Part shown: piece after piece, positions 17,613-26,224 of the stretch
Layout of the letters: each line of letters begins with the position of its first letter
Position numbering within the stretch: the stretch's first letter is position 1
NCBI RefSeq assembly: GCF_014495845.1
Contig: NZ_CP061080.1
Coordinates: 4,950,001 to 5,014,000, forward strand
Reading direction: 5' to 3'
Origin: Aquibium microcysteis
Lineage (GTDB): Bacteria > Pseudomonadota > Alphaproteobacteria > Rhizobiales > Rhizobiaceae
Length of the DNA stretch: 64,000 bases
Translations under genes and position numbers: made by a program
Notes under the pieces: model-generated
What the model saw: only the letters and a program-made list of their open reading frames with translations
What the model was told of the DNA's origin: nothing
The model's database searches: none

Positions 17613-17873
17613 TCACGCCGCGGCTCGTCCCCGTCCCGCCCGCGTGAGATCGCCGTGACCCGCGAGGAGGCCGGCGATCGAGATGTCCTCGTCGAGGTGG
17701 TCCCAGTGAAGACCGCGCGTGCTGATCGAGACCCGCGCGCGTTCGTCAGGCGTCGCGTCAAGGAGCTTGGGGAACCAGGCCAGGGGCACGCCGAGGATCC
17801 GCCCGTCGGAAAGTTCCACCCCGAGGCTGTCCTCGTCGAACCGGACGTTACTCGGTCTCACCAAAGAACGCAT
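17613..17873 (-). CDS. DUF2442 protein, likely antitoxin-side partner
   Basis: 86 residues with the DUF2442 pattern: VRFDEDSLGVELSDGRILGV, then PLAWFPKLLDATPDERARV and GLHWDHLDEDISIAGLL. It follows the DUF4160 gene by 12 bases on the same strand. DUF4160-DUF2442 pairs recur across bacteria and have been proposed from genome context as toxin-antitoxin-like modules; biochemical proof is limited as far as I know. The stop converges on the GMC gene. Confidence 0.85.
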   Translation of the reverse strand: MRSLVRPSNVRFDEDSLGVELSDGRILGVPLAWFPKLLDATPDERARVSISTRGLHWDHLDEDISIAGLLAGHGDLTRAGRGRAAA

Positions 17874-17885
17874 GCCAGGCGCCCT

Positions 17886-18098
17886 CTATTTCTGCGCGAC
17901 GGTTGCGAACGATATCATGAATTCTCGTAGAACCCGAGCACTGAAGCCATCATTGTATGCCAGGGAGACGTGGGACGAAAGCCAGAACTTCGCGTCTACC
18001 CCGTCCTTGACGACGTGGATATGCATGGGCTCCCGCGGATCGCCCTCGTTCGCATAGAAGTGAAAACGATATCCCCGGTGGCGAAAGACGACGGGCAT
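17886..18098 (-). CDS. DUF4160 protein, candidate toxin of the DUF4160-DUF2442 pair
   Basis: 70 residues matching DUF4160: MPVVFRHRGYRFHFYANEGD, then EPMHIHVVKDGVDAKFWL, the family's HxH core. It starts 7 bases after the argB stop on the same strand and is followed by DUF2442, so the pair probably rides on argB transcription, with no room for its own promoter in between except inside argB. The small size and partner suggest a toxin-antitoxin-like unit; activity untested. Confidence 0.85.
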   Translation of the reverse strand: MPVVFRHRGYRFHFYANEGDPREPMHIHVVKDGVDAKFWLSSHVSLAYNDGFSARVLREFMISFATVAQK

Positions 18099-18105
18099 GA
18101 AGGCG

Positions 18106-19002
18106 CTACGGCACGATCAGCGTGCCGGCCCCGTGTTCGGTGAACAGTTCCAGCAGCACCGAGTGCGGCGTCTTGCCGTTGAGGATGACCACGCCGTGCA
18201 CGCCGCGCTCGATCGCCTCGATGCAGGTCTCGACCTTGGGGATCATGCCGCCGGAAATCGTGCCGTCCCGGATCAGCGCCTTCGCCTGCGAGACGGTCAG
18301 CTCGTCGATCAACTTCTTGTCCTTGTCGAGCACGCCCGGCACGTCGGTGAGGAAGAGCAGCCGCGAGGCGCCGAGCGCGCCGGCGATCGCGCCCGCGAAG
18401 GTGTCGGCGTTGATGTTGTAGGTGTGCCCGTCGCGGCCGGGCGCCACCGGCGCGATGACCGGGATCATCTCGGACCGCGCCAGAAGGTCGAGCAGCGTGC
18501 GGTCGACCTCCACCGGTTCGCCGACGAAGCCGAGATCGAGCACGCGCTCGATGTTGGAATCGGGATCGGTGACGGTCTTCTTCGCCTTCTCGGCGAAGAC
18601 CATGTTGCCGTCCTTGCCGCACAGCCCGATCGCCCATTCGCCCTCGGCGTTGATCAGCGCCACGATCTCCTTGTTGATCGAGCCGGCCAGCACCATCTCG
18701 ACGATCTCGACCGTCTTCTGGTCGGTGACGCGCAGCCCGCCCTCGAACCGCGATTCGATGCCCATCTTGGTCAGCATCGCGCCGATCTGCGGGCCGCCGC
18801 CATGCACGACGATCGGGTTGACGCCCGATTGCTTCAGCAGCGCGATGTCGCGGGCGAAGGCGCGGCCGAGTTCGGCGTCGCCCATGGCGTGGCCGCCATA
18901 TTTCACCACCACCGTCCTGTTCTCGTAGCGCTGCATGTAAGGCAGCGCGGCCGAGAGCAGCCGTGCCTGTTCTGCCGCGGTGGCGGCGTTCTCGCTGGTC
19001 AT
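18106..19002 (-). CDS. argB: Acetylglutamate kinase
   Basis: Phosphorylates N-acetylglutamate, the second step of arginine synthesis, in the cytoplasm. 298 residues from the ATG at 19002 ([12 protein letters not shown]). Signatures of the amino-acid kinase fold: [10 protein letters not shown] near 33, [13 protein letters not shown] near 66, and the C-terminal [20 protein letters not shown]. The N-terminal helix (about 1-25) suggests the arginine-inhibited, hexameric, PII-responsive class found in alphaproteobacteria. The frame is open further upstream but without coding character. Confidence 0.96.
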   Translation of the reverse strand: MTSENAATAAEQARLLSAALPYMQRYENRTVVVKYGGHAMGDAELGRAFARDIALLKQSGVNPIVVHGGGPQIGAMLTKMGIESRFEGGLRVTDQKTVEIVEMVLAGSINKEIVALINAEGEWAIGLCGKDGNMVFAEKAKKTVTDPDSNIERVLDLGFVGEPVEVDRTLLDLLARSEMIPVIAPVAPGRDGHTYNINADTFAGAIAGALGASRLLFLTDVPGVLDKDKKLIDELTVSQAKALIRDGTISGGMIPKVETCIEAIERGVHGVVILNGKTPHSVLLELFTEHGAGTLIVP

Positions 19003-19103
19003 CGAAATCTCGTCCCGCGCCTGGATTGCGTTCGGCGGCGGTCTTAGCGGGAAAGCGCCGCAGGGGCAATCGCGCGGGGTGAGCGCAGCCGATCGCGCGG
19101 CCT

Positions 19104-19145
19104 TGCAATAAGTTCGAAATCGCACTATAAAGTACGAAGTCGAAC
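19104..19145 (+). promoter_or_regulatory. Promoter with paired operator half-sites for the Acg/MarR operon
   Basis: A -35-like TTGCAA (19104-19109) and a -10 TATAAA (19126-19131) are 16 bases apart. The -10 is flanked by two near-identical sites, AAGTTCGAAATCG (19110-19122) and AAGTACGAAGTCG (19130-19142), exactly 20 bases apart (two helical turns). The outer GTTCGA/TCGAAC pair also forms an inverted repeat. The operon ends with a MarR gene, which is the likely binder. Confidence 0.6.
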
Positions 19146-19165
19146 CAAAATGGAGTATCCAGCGC

Positions 19166-20272
19166 ATGTCGATTTCCCGCCGCAGCGCCATCGCCCTCAT
19201 CGGCGGAGGCGTCGTCCTCGCAGCCGCCGGCGCCACCATCGGTTTCGCCGCCACCCGCACGCCCGGCCGAGCCCTCGCGCCCTGGTCGCTCGCCGGCCGC
19301 GACGCCGATCCCCGCCGCCGCGCCCTGTCCTTCGCCATCCTGGCGCCCAACCCGCACAACCGGCAGCCCTGGCTGGCCGATCTGCGCCAGCCGGACCGGA
19401 TCGTCATCCACCGCGACCGCGCGCGGAACCTTCCGCAGACCGACCCCTTCGACAGGCAGCTGACCATCGGCATGGGCTGTTTCGTCGAACTCCTGGCGCT
19501 TGCGGCGGGGCAGGACGGTCATGACGTCCGTTTCGACTTCTTCCCCGAAGGCGAGGACGGTCCCGTTGCGGTCGCCAGCTTCGCCGATGGCGGCGTGCCG
19601 GACCCGCTCTTTGCCCATGTCCTCGAACGTCGCTCCTGCAAGGAGCCTTTCGAGGATCGCGCTGTGCCCGCAAGCCTCGTGAAGGAGCTCGCCGCGCACG
19701 CGACCGTGATCGACGCGCCCGACGCCGTCGCCCGGCTGAAGGATCTCACGTGGCAGGCCTGGGAGATCGAGGCCCTGACGCCGCGCACCTTCCGGGAAAG
19801 CGTCGACCTGATGCGTTTCGGCAAGGCCGAGATCGAGGCCAGCCCGGACGGGATCGACCTCGGCGGCGCCTTCCTGGAGGGCCTCATGATGGCCCGGCTG
19901 CTCACCCGGGAGAGCCAGCTCGATCCCGCCTCGACGGCCTTCGCCGAAGGGGTCCGGATGTACCGCGCCATGCTGGCCGCGACGCCGGCCTACGCCGTTC
20001 TGACATCCGGCGGCAACGACCGGATCGATCAGATCGAGGCAGGCCGCCGCTGGCTGCGGCTCAATCTCGCCGCGACGGGCATGGGTCTCTCGCTCCATCC
20101 CGTCAGCCAGGCGCTGCAGGAGTTTCCGGAGATGGCGGAGACCCGCGCCCGCGTGCACGATCTGCTTGCCGCACCGGGCCATACCGTGCAGATGCTGGGT
20201 CGCCTCGGCTACGGTCCCACGACAAGGCCGTCGCCGCGCTGGCCGGTCGAAACGCGGATCATGAATGGATAG
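19166..20272 (+). CDS. Acg-family FMN-binding (nitroreductase-like) protein, Tat-exported
   Basis: 368 residues. The N-terminus [20 protein letters not shown] is a Tat-type signal. The rest matches the Acg/nitroreductase-like group: [20 protein letters not shown] near 57 and [19 protein letters not shown] near 308, with two weakly related nitroreductase halves. Proteins of this group bind flavin and have been linked to nitrosative/redox stress; some store rather than turn over FMN. It overlaps the MarR gene by 8 bases and shares a promoter carrying paired operator sites. Confidence 0.85.
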   Translation: MSISRRSAIALIGGGVVLAAAGATIGFAATRTPGRALAPWSLAGRDADPRRRALSFAILAPNPHNRQPWLADLRQPDRIVIHRDRARNLPQTDPFDRQLTIGMGCFVELLALAAGQDGHDVRFDFFPEGEDGPVAVASFADGGVPDPLFAHVLERRSCKEPFEDRAVPASLVKELAAHATVIDAPDAVARLKDLTWQAWEIEALTPRTFRESVDLMRFGKAEIEASPDGIDLGGAFLEGLMMARLLTRESQLDPASTAFAEGVRMYRAMLAATPAYAVLTSGGNDRIDQIEAGRRWLRLNLAATGMGLSLHPVSQALQEFPEMAETRARVHDLLAAPGHTVQMLGRLGYGPTTRPSPRWPVETRIMNG

Positions 20273-20714
20273 GGTTCCCCTCTACTTCGCCTTCTTCAAC
20301 GAGATTGGCATCATCGCGCAGCTGAGCCGCGCCGCCTTCGAGGCGCGGCTTCCGGACGGCGTGACGCTGCCGCATTTCTCGGTGCTGAACCACCTCATCC
20401 GCGTGGCCGACGGCCGCACCCCGCTCGAACTCGCCCGCGCCTTCCAGGTACCGAAGACCTCGATGACCAACACGCTCGCGGGCCTCGAGGCCCGCGGCTT
20501 CGTCGAGACGCGGCCCAACCCGAAGGACAAGCGCTCCAAGCGGGTCTGGCTGACGGCCGAAGGGCGCCGCTTCCGCGACGAGGCGATCAGCCTTCTGGTG
20601 CCCACCATGGAAGCCTTCGCCGAGCGTTTCCCCGCCGGTGTCATCGACGACCTCGTGCCCCGCCTGACCGAGATCCGCACCTTCCTCGACGCCGCCCGCG
20701 ACGAGGCGGACTGA
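20265..20714 (+). CDS. MarR family regulator
   Basis: 149 residues starting inside the end of the Acg-type gene (overlap 20265-20272). The winged helix shows TPLELARAFQVPKTSMTNTL as the helix-turn-helix and RPNPKDKRSKRVWLTAEGR as the wing with the conserved Asp and Arg. Dimerisation helices lie at both ends. The overlap and the promoter repeats upstream of the operon argue for autoregulation together with the flavoprotein, with release by an oxidant or phenolic ligand (inference from the family). Confidence 0.9.
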   Translation: MDRVPLYFAFFNEIGIIAQLSRAAFEARLPDGVTLPHFSVLNHLIRVADGRTPLELARAFQVPKTSMTNTLAGLEARGFVETRPNPKDKRSKRVWLTAEGRRFRDEAISLLVPTMEAFAERFPAGVIDDLVPRLTEIRTFLDAARDEAD

Positions 20715-20718
20715 GACG

Positions 20719-22218
20719 TCAGGCCGGCCGGCGCAGCGGCGCGCGGCGCGTCGTCCAGCCGGACAGCTTCTCCATCTGCGCGGCGAAGGACAGCAGCGTC
20801 TCCTCGTCGCCCGGCCGCCCGGCCGCCTGGATGCCGAGCGGCAATCCATCCTTGGTCACGTGGACGGGCATGGCGATGGCGGGTTGCCCGGTGACGTTCT
20901 GGATCGCCGGCCAGTGTGTGAACCAGAGGCTCTTGTCCATCAGCTGGGAGAAGATGGTGTCGATCGCGAGCAGGCGGGTCAGCCGTGCCTTGTCGAGCAG
21001 GGTCTCGATCATCTCGTCCGCGCCTTTGGCGTCCATGCCGCCGACGGGCACCGGCGGGTGCGCGATCACGGGCATCAGCACGGCGTCGAAACGCGCCGCA
21101 TGGGCGATCAGCGCACGCGATGCGGCATGCAGCCGCTCGATACCCGCGTGGAGTTCGCCCGCCGACATCACCTCGCCGAAACGGGCGAGCACACGCGTCG
21201 CGCGCTCCACGTCGCCGAGGATCGGGCGGCCGTTGCGGACGGTCTCCAGCCGCATCAGGCCGGCGATGGAGGCTGCGACCGTCCGGGCGAAATCGCCCAT
21301 GAAGGCGCGGTCGATCATCGGCAGGTCGATCTCGGCCACCGTATGGCCGCCGTCCTTCGCCAGCGCCACCGCGATGTCCAGCGCCTGCATGGTCTCGGCC
21401 GAGATGCCGAGACCCAGCGGCGAGCCACGATACACGCCGATTGCCAGCCGGCCGGGGTCGCGCGCGGCAGCCGCGGCGAAAGTATCCTTCGGCGCCCGCG
21501 CGGCATAGGGCGCGGTGCCGTCGGGGCCGTGCGTCAGATCGAGGAGCATCGCGCTGTCGCGCACCGAACGGGTGACGGCGTGTTCCACCACGAAGCCGAA
21601 CCAGGTCTCCGAAAACAGCGGCCCGACCGGCGTGCGCCCGCGCGCGGTCTTGAGACCGACGAGCCCGCAACAGGCGGCCGGCACCCGGATCGACCCGCCG
21701 CCGTCCGACGCATGCGCCATAGGCACCACGCCGGCCGCCACCAGCGCGGCTGCGCCGCCCGACGATCCGCCGGTGACGTGGCCGGTGTTCCACGGATTGC
21801 GGGTGATGCCGAAGCGGGCCGATTCCGTCACCAGCCGCAGCCCGTATTCCGGCGTCGTCGACGTCGCGATCGGGATCAGGCCGGCGGCGATCTGCCGGTC
21901 GACCAGCGTCGAGTTGGACTCCGGGACGAAGACCGGCGCGCGGCTGCCCGCGTGCATCGGCACGCCGGCGATCCCCATCGCCAGGTCCTTCACCGCGAAA
22001 GGCACGCCGGCGAAGGGCAGCGACCGGTCGACGGTCCTGGCCGCCTGGCGAGCGCGGTCGAACAACGGCTCGGCGATGGCATTGATGTCGTGGCTCGTCG
22101 CCTGCGCTCGGCCGATCGCGGCGTCGACGAGTTCGGCCGGCGCGATCTCGCCCGACCGTACCAGCGCGGCGAGACCGGTCGCGTCGTTCTCCCACAGCAC
22201 CGTCTCGAACGCGTCCAT
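20719..22218 (-). CDS. Amidase (amidase-signature family)
   Basis: 499 residues from the ATG at 22218, preceded by AAGGAGG. The amidase-signature Ser-cisSer-Lys triad is visible: Lys in GVPFAVKDLAM, the GGSSGGAAALVAAG loop, and the nucleophile Ser in SDGGGSIRVPAACCGLVGLK. Hydrolyses an amide or acylamide; the substrate cannot be told from sequence (the family also includes GatA, but no gatB/gatC is adjacent and the C-terminus is not GatA-like). Possibly co-transcribed with the ZIP transporter 64 bases upstream. Confidence 0.9.
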   Translation of the reverse strand: MDAFETVLWENDATGLAALVRSGEIAPAELVDAAIGRAQATSHDINAIAEPLFDRARQAARTVDRSLPFAGVPFAVKDLAMGIAGVPMHAGSRAPVFVPESNSTLVDRQIAAGLIPIATSTTPEYGLRLVTESARFGITRNPWNTGHVTGGSSGGAAALVAAGVVPMAHASDGGGSIRVPAACCGLVGLKTARGRTPVGPLFSETWFGFVVEHAVTRSVRDSAMLLDLTHGPDGTAPYAARAPKDTFAAAAARDPGRLAIGVYRGSPLGLGISAETMQALDIAVALAKDGGHTVAEIDLPMIDRAFMGDFARTVAASIAGLMRLETVRNGRPILGDVERATRVLARFGEVMSAGELHAGIERLHAASRALIAHAARFDAVLMPVIAHPPVPVGGMDAKGADEMIETLLDKARLTRLLAIDTIFSQLMDKSLWFTHWPAIQNVTGQPAIAMPVHVTKDGLPLGIQAAGRPGDEETLLSFAAQMEKLSGWTTRRAPLRRPA

Positions 22219-22282
22219 CCGCCCTCCTTGTCCCGCCACGAAGGCTAGACCCGCCGGGGGGCGGTGGCAATGCGGCGGCCGG

Positions 22283-23026
22283 TCACCCGAACAGATGCGA
22301 CAGCACGAAGGCGACCAGGAAGCCCGCAGCGGTGATCAGCCCCGCGGCGTCATGCGCCTCGTCGAAGGCTTCGGGGATCATCGTGTCGGCGATCATCGCC
22401 AGCATCGCGCCGGCGGCGACGCCCTGCGTCACCGCGATGTATTCGGGCGCCGCGTCGCGGAAGAGGCCGAAACCCGCCAGCGAGCCCAGCCCGCACAGAA
22501 CTGCGATACCGCTCCACAGCCCGAACACGTACCGCTTCGACAGCCCGCTCGCCTTCATGCCCGCGGCGCTCGACATGCCTTCCGGCACGTTGGACAGGAA
22601 GATCGCAGCGATGATCGGCAGCGAGACGCCCTCGCCGTCGAGCAGGCTGAGCCCGATGACGATCGATTCGGGGATGCCGTCGAAGACCGAGCCCAGCGCG
22701 ATCGCCAGCGCCGCCTGCGCTGCCGCGCTCTTCTGGTCGCTCGACCGCTTCCGGCCGTGCGCGCCCGCGCGGGCCAGCACCAGCGCCCCGAGCGTGAATC
22801 CGATCGCTCCGGCCGCGAAGCCCGCCGCCGCGGCCGCCATGCCGCCGGTCGCCAGTGCTTCGTCCATCAGGTCGAAGGCGATGGCCGAGACCAGCACGCC
22901 CGATCCGAACGCCATGACGGCCGCCGTGACCCTCGCCGACGGCCGCGCGAGCCAGCCGAGCGCCGCTCCGACCAGCAGCGAACTGCCGCCGAACAGGCCC
23001 CATCCCAGGGCGATCACGAAATCCAT
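22283..23026 (-). CDS. ZIP family divalent-metal transporter
   Basis: 247 residues from the ATG at 23026, eight predicted membrane helices. Helix 4 has ALGSVFDGIPESIVIGLSL and helix 5 has FLSNVPEGMSSAAGM, the paired metal-site segments of ZIP proteins (although the first His of the usual HN/HNxPEG motif is Asp here). A short His-poor basic loop follows helix 3. Likely imports Zn2+ or a similar ion; with so few His residues, specificity is open. It is divergent from the ECF sigma operon. Confidence 0.82.
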   Translation of the reverse strand: MDFVIALGWGLFGGSSLLVGAALGWLARPSARVTAAVMAFGSGVLVSAIAFDLMDEALATGGMAAAAAGFAAGAIGFTLGALVLARAGAHGRKRSSDQKSAAAQAALAIALGSVFDGIPESIVIGLSLLDGEGVSLPIIAAIFLSNVPEGMSSAAGMKASGLSKRYVFGLWSGIAVLCGLGSLAGFGLFRDAAPEYIAVTQGVAAGAMLAMIADTMIPEAFDEAHDAAGLITAAGFLVAFVLSHLFG

Positions 23027-23119
23027 ATGCGTCTTTCCTGCGTAACCTGCATTATGACGATTGTGCCGAACGCTGCCGCACTGAATGCACTGGCCTCCCG
23101 TAGGGCGAGGATGAGGGAC

Positions 23120-23659
23120 ATGACGCCGCACGATATCACCAAGCTCATCGTCCGCACCTCGATGAAGGACCGCGACGCCTTCGATCTTCTCTACCGCCAG
23201 ACCAGCGCGAAACTTTTCGGAGTCTGCCTTCGTATCCTCCGCGATCGGCCCGAGGCGGAAGAGGCGCTGCAGGAAGTGTACGTCAAGATCTGGACCAAGG
23301 CCGATCGCTTCGCGGTGTCCGATCTCAGCCCGATTTCCTGGCTGGTCGCGATCGCGCGCAACCATGCCATCGACCGCATCAGGGCCCGCAAGGCTGCGGC
23401 TGCCGATCTCGACGAGGCGGCCGACGTCGCCGATCCGCGCCCGGGACCGGAGGCGCTGGCCCTTGCGGGGAGCGAACGGGTGCGTATCTTCCAGTGCATG
23501 GAGACGCTGGAGAAGGACCGCGCCGATGCCGTGCGCGGTGCCTATCTGACGGGCGAGTCCTATGCCGAACTCGCGGAACGCTTCGGCGTGCCGCTCAACA
23601 CGATGCGAACCTGGCTGCGACGCAGCCTGCTGAAACTGAGGGATTGCCTCGAAGCATGA
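23120..23659 (+). CDS. ECF RNA polymerase sigma factor
   Basis: 179 residues from the ATG at 23120; an ATG nine bases earlier is equally possible. Region 2 is FDLLYRQTSAKLFGVCLRIL with RPEAEEALQEVYVKIW, region 4 is YAELAERFGVPLNTMRTWLR. This is the SigK-like group usually paired with an RskA anti-sigma. The stop overlaps the anti-sigma start (ATGA). Expected to be held inactive at the membrane until an envelope or oxidant stress triggers release, then to transcribe its own operon and neighbours such as the fasciclin and MsrB genes. Confidence 0.93.
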   Translation: MTPHDITKLIVRTSMKDRDAFDLLYRQTSAKLFGVCLRILRDRPEAEEALQEVYVKIWTKADRFAVSDLSPISWLVAIARNHAIDRIRARKAAAADLDEAADVADPRPGPEALALAGSERVRIFQCMETLEKDRADAVRGAYLTGESYAELAERFGVPLNTMRTWLRRSLLKLRDCLEA

Positions 23660-24378
23660 CGCGCAGCGGGGATTTCGAAGCGGACGGCGGTGGCGACGAC
23701 ATTCTCGCCGCCGAATACGTCGTGGGCGCCCTCTCCGCCGAGGAGCGTCGATCGATCGCGTCCCGCATCGAGCGCGATCCCGCCTTCGCGCGCATCGTGG
23801 AACGCTGGGAACAAGACCTGTCGCCCATGCAGGACGGTTTTGCGCCCGTCGAGGCGCCGGCTTCCGTGAAGCGCGCGCTCGACGAGCGGCTGTTTTCGGC
23901 GACCTCCGCCGCCGCCGGGACTCCCGCGGGCGGCTTCTGGAACAGCCTCGCGGTCTGGCGCAGCCTCGCTGCCGCAGCCGTCCTCGCCGTCGCGGTCCTC
24001 GCGGCGCGCCCCTATGTCATCGAAACGCCGGAACCGCAGGCGGCCCGGCTGGTCGCCTCGCTCGCGCCGCGCGAGAGCGACGTGCACTATTTCGTCGTCT
24101 ACGATGCCCGCACGGCAGACATCGGCCTTTCGCACGTCACCGGCGAACGCCAGGGCGGCCGCGACTTCGAGCTCTGGGTGATCGAGAACGGCCAGTCTCC
24201 GGCCTCCCTGGGCATCATCCCGGACGGGTCGACGGTTCATCTGGCGGTCGACCGGGCGCTGCGCGAGAAGATCGAGCAGGGCGCCGTCTTCGCCATCAGC
24301 CTGGAGCCTCGGGGTGGTTCCCCGACGGGCCAGCCGACCGGCCCCGTCGTCGCCGCAGGCGATCTGCGCGACATCTGA
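23656..24378 (+). CDS. RskA-type anti-sigma factor
   Basis: 240 residues, coupled to the sigma gene. The cytoplasmic N-terminus has LAAEYVVGALSAEERRSIAS, the anti-sigma helix pattern. One membrane helix follows at about 97-115 (SLAAAAVLAVAVLAA). The C-terminal periplasmic RskA domain contains LSHVTGERQGGRDFELWVI and PASLGIIPDGSTVHL. No zinc HxxxCxxC motif is present, so a thiol redox switch of the ZAS kind is not expected; regulated cleavage is the usual mechanism for RskA. Confidence 0.9.
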   Translation: MTRSGDFEADGGGDDILAAEYVVGALSAEERRSIASRIERDPAFARIVERWEQDLSPMQDGFAPVEAPASVKRALDERLFSATSAAAGTPAGGFWNSLAVWRSLAAAAVLAVAVLAARPYVIETPEPQAARLVASLAPRESDVHYFVVYDARTADIGLSHVTGERQGGRDFELWVIENGQSPASLGIIPDGSTVHLAVDRALREKIEQGAVFAISLEPRGGSPTGQPTGPVVAAGDLRDI

Positions 24379-24513
24379 AGACGACGCGCGCCCTGCACCC
24401 GATCCTGACGTTTTCGTGATCGCAGCGAGGTGAAACTTCCCGTCCGCCGGTCTCGTGTCTCCCGCAGCTTCGCCAGCGACGGCGGAGTGGTTCAATCAGG
24501 GAGACTGAAGCTC

Positions 24514-25029
24514 ATGCGTATGTTCACCGCAACTCTTCTCGCCGGCACCCTCGCGTTCTCCGCGTCGGCCTTCGCTCAGGACAAGACCGTCGTCGAGATC
24601 GCCGTCGGTTCGGAGGCTCACACCACCCTCGTCGCCGCGGTCCAGGCGGCCGGCCTTGCCGAGACGCTTTCGGGTCCCGGCCCCTTCACCGTCTTCGCTC
24701 CGGTCAACGACGCCTTCGCCGCCCTGCCGGCCGGCACCGTCGATACGCTCCTGAAGCCCGAGAACAAGGATCAGCTCACCAAGATCCTCACCTGCCACGT
24801 GGTCGGTGCCGAGGTCATGTCCTCCGCGGTCGCCAAGCTCATCAGCGACGGCGGCGGCACGGCGAACGTCGAGACGCTGGGCGGCTGCACGCTCCAGGCT
24901 AAGCTGGACGGCGACAAGGTCACCCTGACCGATCCGGCCGGCGGCGTCGCCACGGTCACGGCGGTGGACCTCGACGCGTCGAACGGCGTCATCCACGTCA
25001 TCGACAAGGTCCTGCTGCCGGCCTCCTGA
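24514..25029 (+). CDS. Secreted fasciclin (FAS1) domain protein
   Basis: 171 residues: a signal peptide at 1-23 (MRMFTATLLAGTLAFSASAF, cleavage after AFA), then one FAS1 domain with the H1 motif GPFTVFAPVNDAFAALPAGT and the H2 end NGVIHVIDKVLLP. FAS1 domains mediate adhesion or cell-surface interactions. It sits behind the sigma/anti-sigma pair; a TGAAAC hexamer at 24431 with CGTGTC 17 bases further could be an ECF promoter (weak). A strong terminator follows, so it ends its transcription unit. Confidence 0.92.
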   Translation: MRMFTATLLAGTLAFSASAFAQDKTVVEIAVGSEAHTTLVAAVQAAGLAETLSGPGPFTVFAPVNDAFAALPAGTVDTLLKPENKDQLTKILTCHVVGAEVMSSAVAKLISDGGGTANVETLGGCTLQAKLDGDKVTLTDPAGGVATVTAVDLDASNGVIHVIDKVLLPAS

Positions 25030-25080
25030 TCGGCGCGCATCCGGACCGCATTGCGGTTCATCGACCGGGGCACATGCCCG

Positions 25081-25115
25081 CATCCCGCGCCCTCACCGGC
25101 GCGGGATGTTTCTTT
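25081..25115 (+). terminator. Intrinsic terminator after the fasciclin gene
   Basis: Perfect 11-bp stem CATCCCGCGCC / GGCGCGGGATG with loop CTCACC (25081-25108), directly followed by TTTCTTTC. It lies about 50 bases after the fasciclin stop and separates that gene from msrB. Confidence 0.88.
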
Positions 25116-25212
25116 CAGGCGGGAGAGCATCCGTATCGACGACGGTTTCAAGCCGAGTTGATTTTGCCGTGACCGCGGCAAAGCCTACATCCCGCAGCAG
25201 AGGAGAAACGCC

Positions 25213-25728
25213 ATGAAACGTCGCACCTTTCTCGCCACCTCCGTCGCTGCAGCGGCGGCGACGGTCACAGGAGTATCGCAGATGCGTATCTTCGGTTTCG
25301 GAACGGACGCCAGAGCCAGCAGCGAGGGCAACTTCGAAGTGACCCGCACCGAGGCCGAGTGGCGCGCCATGCTGTCCCCGCAGCAATATGCCGTGCTGCG
25401 CGAGGAAGCCACCGAGCGCGCCTTCACCAGCCCCCTCAACGACGAGAAGCGCAAGGGCGTGTTTCATTGCGCCGGCTGCGATCTGCCCGCCTACTCGTCG
25501 GAAACCAAGTTCGATTCCGGAACCGGATGGCCGAGCTTCTGGGAATCGCTTCCCGACGCGGTCGGTACCAAGAGCGACCGGTCCTTCTTCATGGTGCGCA
25601 CCGAGGTCCATTGCCGGCGCTGCGGCGGACATTTCGGGCACGTCTTCGACGACGGCCCGCCGCCCACCGGCAAGCGCCACTGCATCAACGGTGTGTCGCT
25701 CACCTTCCGGCCGGCGGCAGCTGCCTGA
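25213..25728 (+). CDS. msrB: Exported peptide-methionine (R)-S-oxide reductase
   Basis: Reduces methionine-R-sulfoxide in proteins. 171 residues. MKRRTFLATSVAAAAATVTG is a Tat signal, so the enzyme should act in the periplasm. The MsrB domain has zinc ligands Cys86, Cys89, Cys134 and Cys137, the FDSGTGWPSFW motif, and catalytic Cys157 in RHCINGVSL; the resolving Cys in the usual position after KF is not seen (KFDSG), so an external reductant or different resolving residue is needed. RBS AGGAG lies well placed. Located in the ECF sigma stress locus. Confidence 0.95.
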   Translation: MKRRTFLATSVAAAAATVTGVSQMRIFGFGTDARASSEGNFEVTRTEAEWRAMLSPQQYAVLREEATERAFTSPLNDEKRKGVFHCAGCDLPAYSSETKFDSGTGWPSFWESLPDAVGTKSDRSFFMVRTEVHCRRCGGHFGHVFDDGPPPTGKRHCINGVSLTFRPAAAA

Positions 25729-25732
25729 ACGC

Positions 25733-25761
25733 AACGTCGCCGGAACCCGTCCGGCGACGTT
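25733..25761. terminator. Hairpin between convergent msrB and PepSY genes
   Basis: A perfect 12-bp stem AACGTCGCCGGA / TCCGGCGACGTT with loop ACCCG begins four bases after the msrB stop and ends 21 bases before the stop of the minus-strand PepSY gene. No T-run follows on either side, so its strength as a terminator is uncertain, but the position fits a bidirectional one. Confidence 0.65.
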
Positions 25762-25782
25762 CCCCGTGTCTGGATGGCGTGA

Positions 25783-26097
25783 TCAGCCGTCGTCGCGATT
25801 GTCGTCGTCGTCGCGGCTGCGGGTCTGCACTACGGCACCCGTCGACGGGTGCATCTTCACCTTCACCCAGCTGCCGTCCTGCGCGGTACCCTTGATCTCG
25901 TAGCAGCCGTCGTCGCGCTCGATCTCGAAGGCGGTGTAGCCCGCGGCCTTGGCCTTTTCGTTGATCTCGGCGATGCTCATCCAGCCCGTGTTGCCGGCGC
26001 GGCAGCGATCGTCGTCCCGGTCGTCATCGGCAAGCGCCGGGCCTGCGGCGAGCGAGAGGAAGGCGATGGCGGCGAGCGACGTTCTTGTTCCTGACAT
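25783..26097 (-). CDS. Periplasmic PepSY-domain protein
   Basis: 104 residues: signal peptide at 1-23 (ends AGPALA), an acidic DDDRDDDRCRAG linker, then a PepSY domain (MSIAEINEKAKAAGYTAFEI, CYEIKGTAQDGSWVKVKMHP, STGAVV) and an Asp-rich tail. Two Cys residues may pair. PepSY domains bind or inhibit periplasmic targets. It is divergent from a second PepSY gene that heads a two-component operon, so it is a likely regulon member or ligand-binding accessory. Confidence 0.9.
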   Translation of the reverse strand: MSGTRTSLAAIAFLSLAAGPALADDDRDDDRCRAGNTGWMSIAEINEKAKAAGYTAFEIERDDGCYEIKGTAQDGSWVKVKMHPSTGAVVQTRSRDDDDNRDDG

Positions 26098-26224
26098 GAT
26101 GGTTCCCTTTCCGGTCCGGCGACCCCGTGCCGCCGTCTGCCTCTCCCTTCTCGCAGAGCCGGCATGACCGATGGCTGATCGCGGCTGTCAGCGTTCTGTC
26201 ATCCGCAGTGCGGCAGGACGGGAC

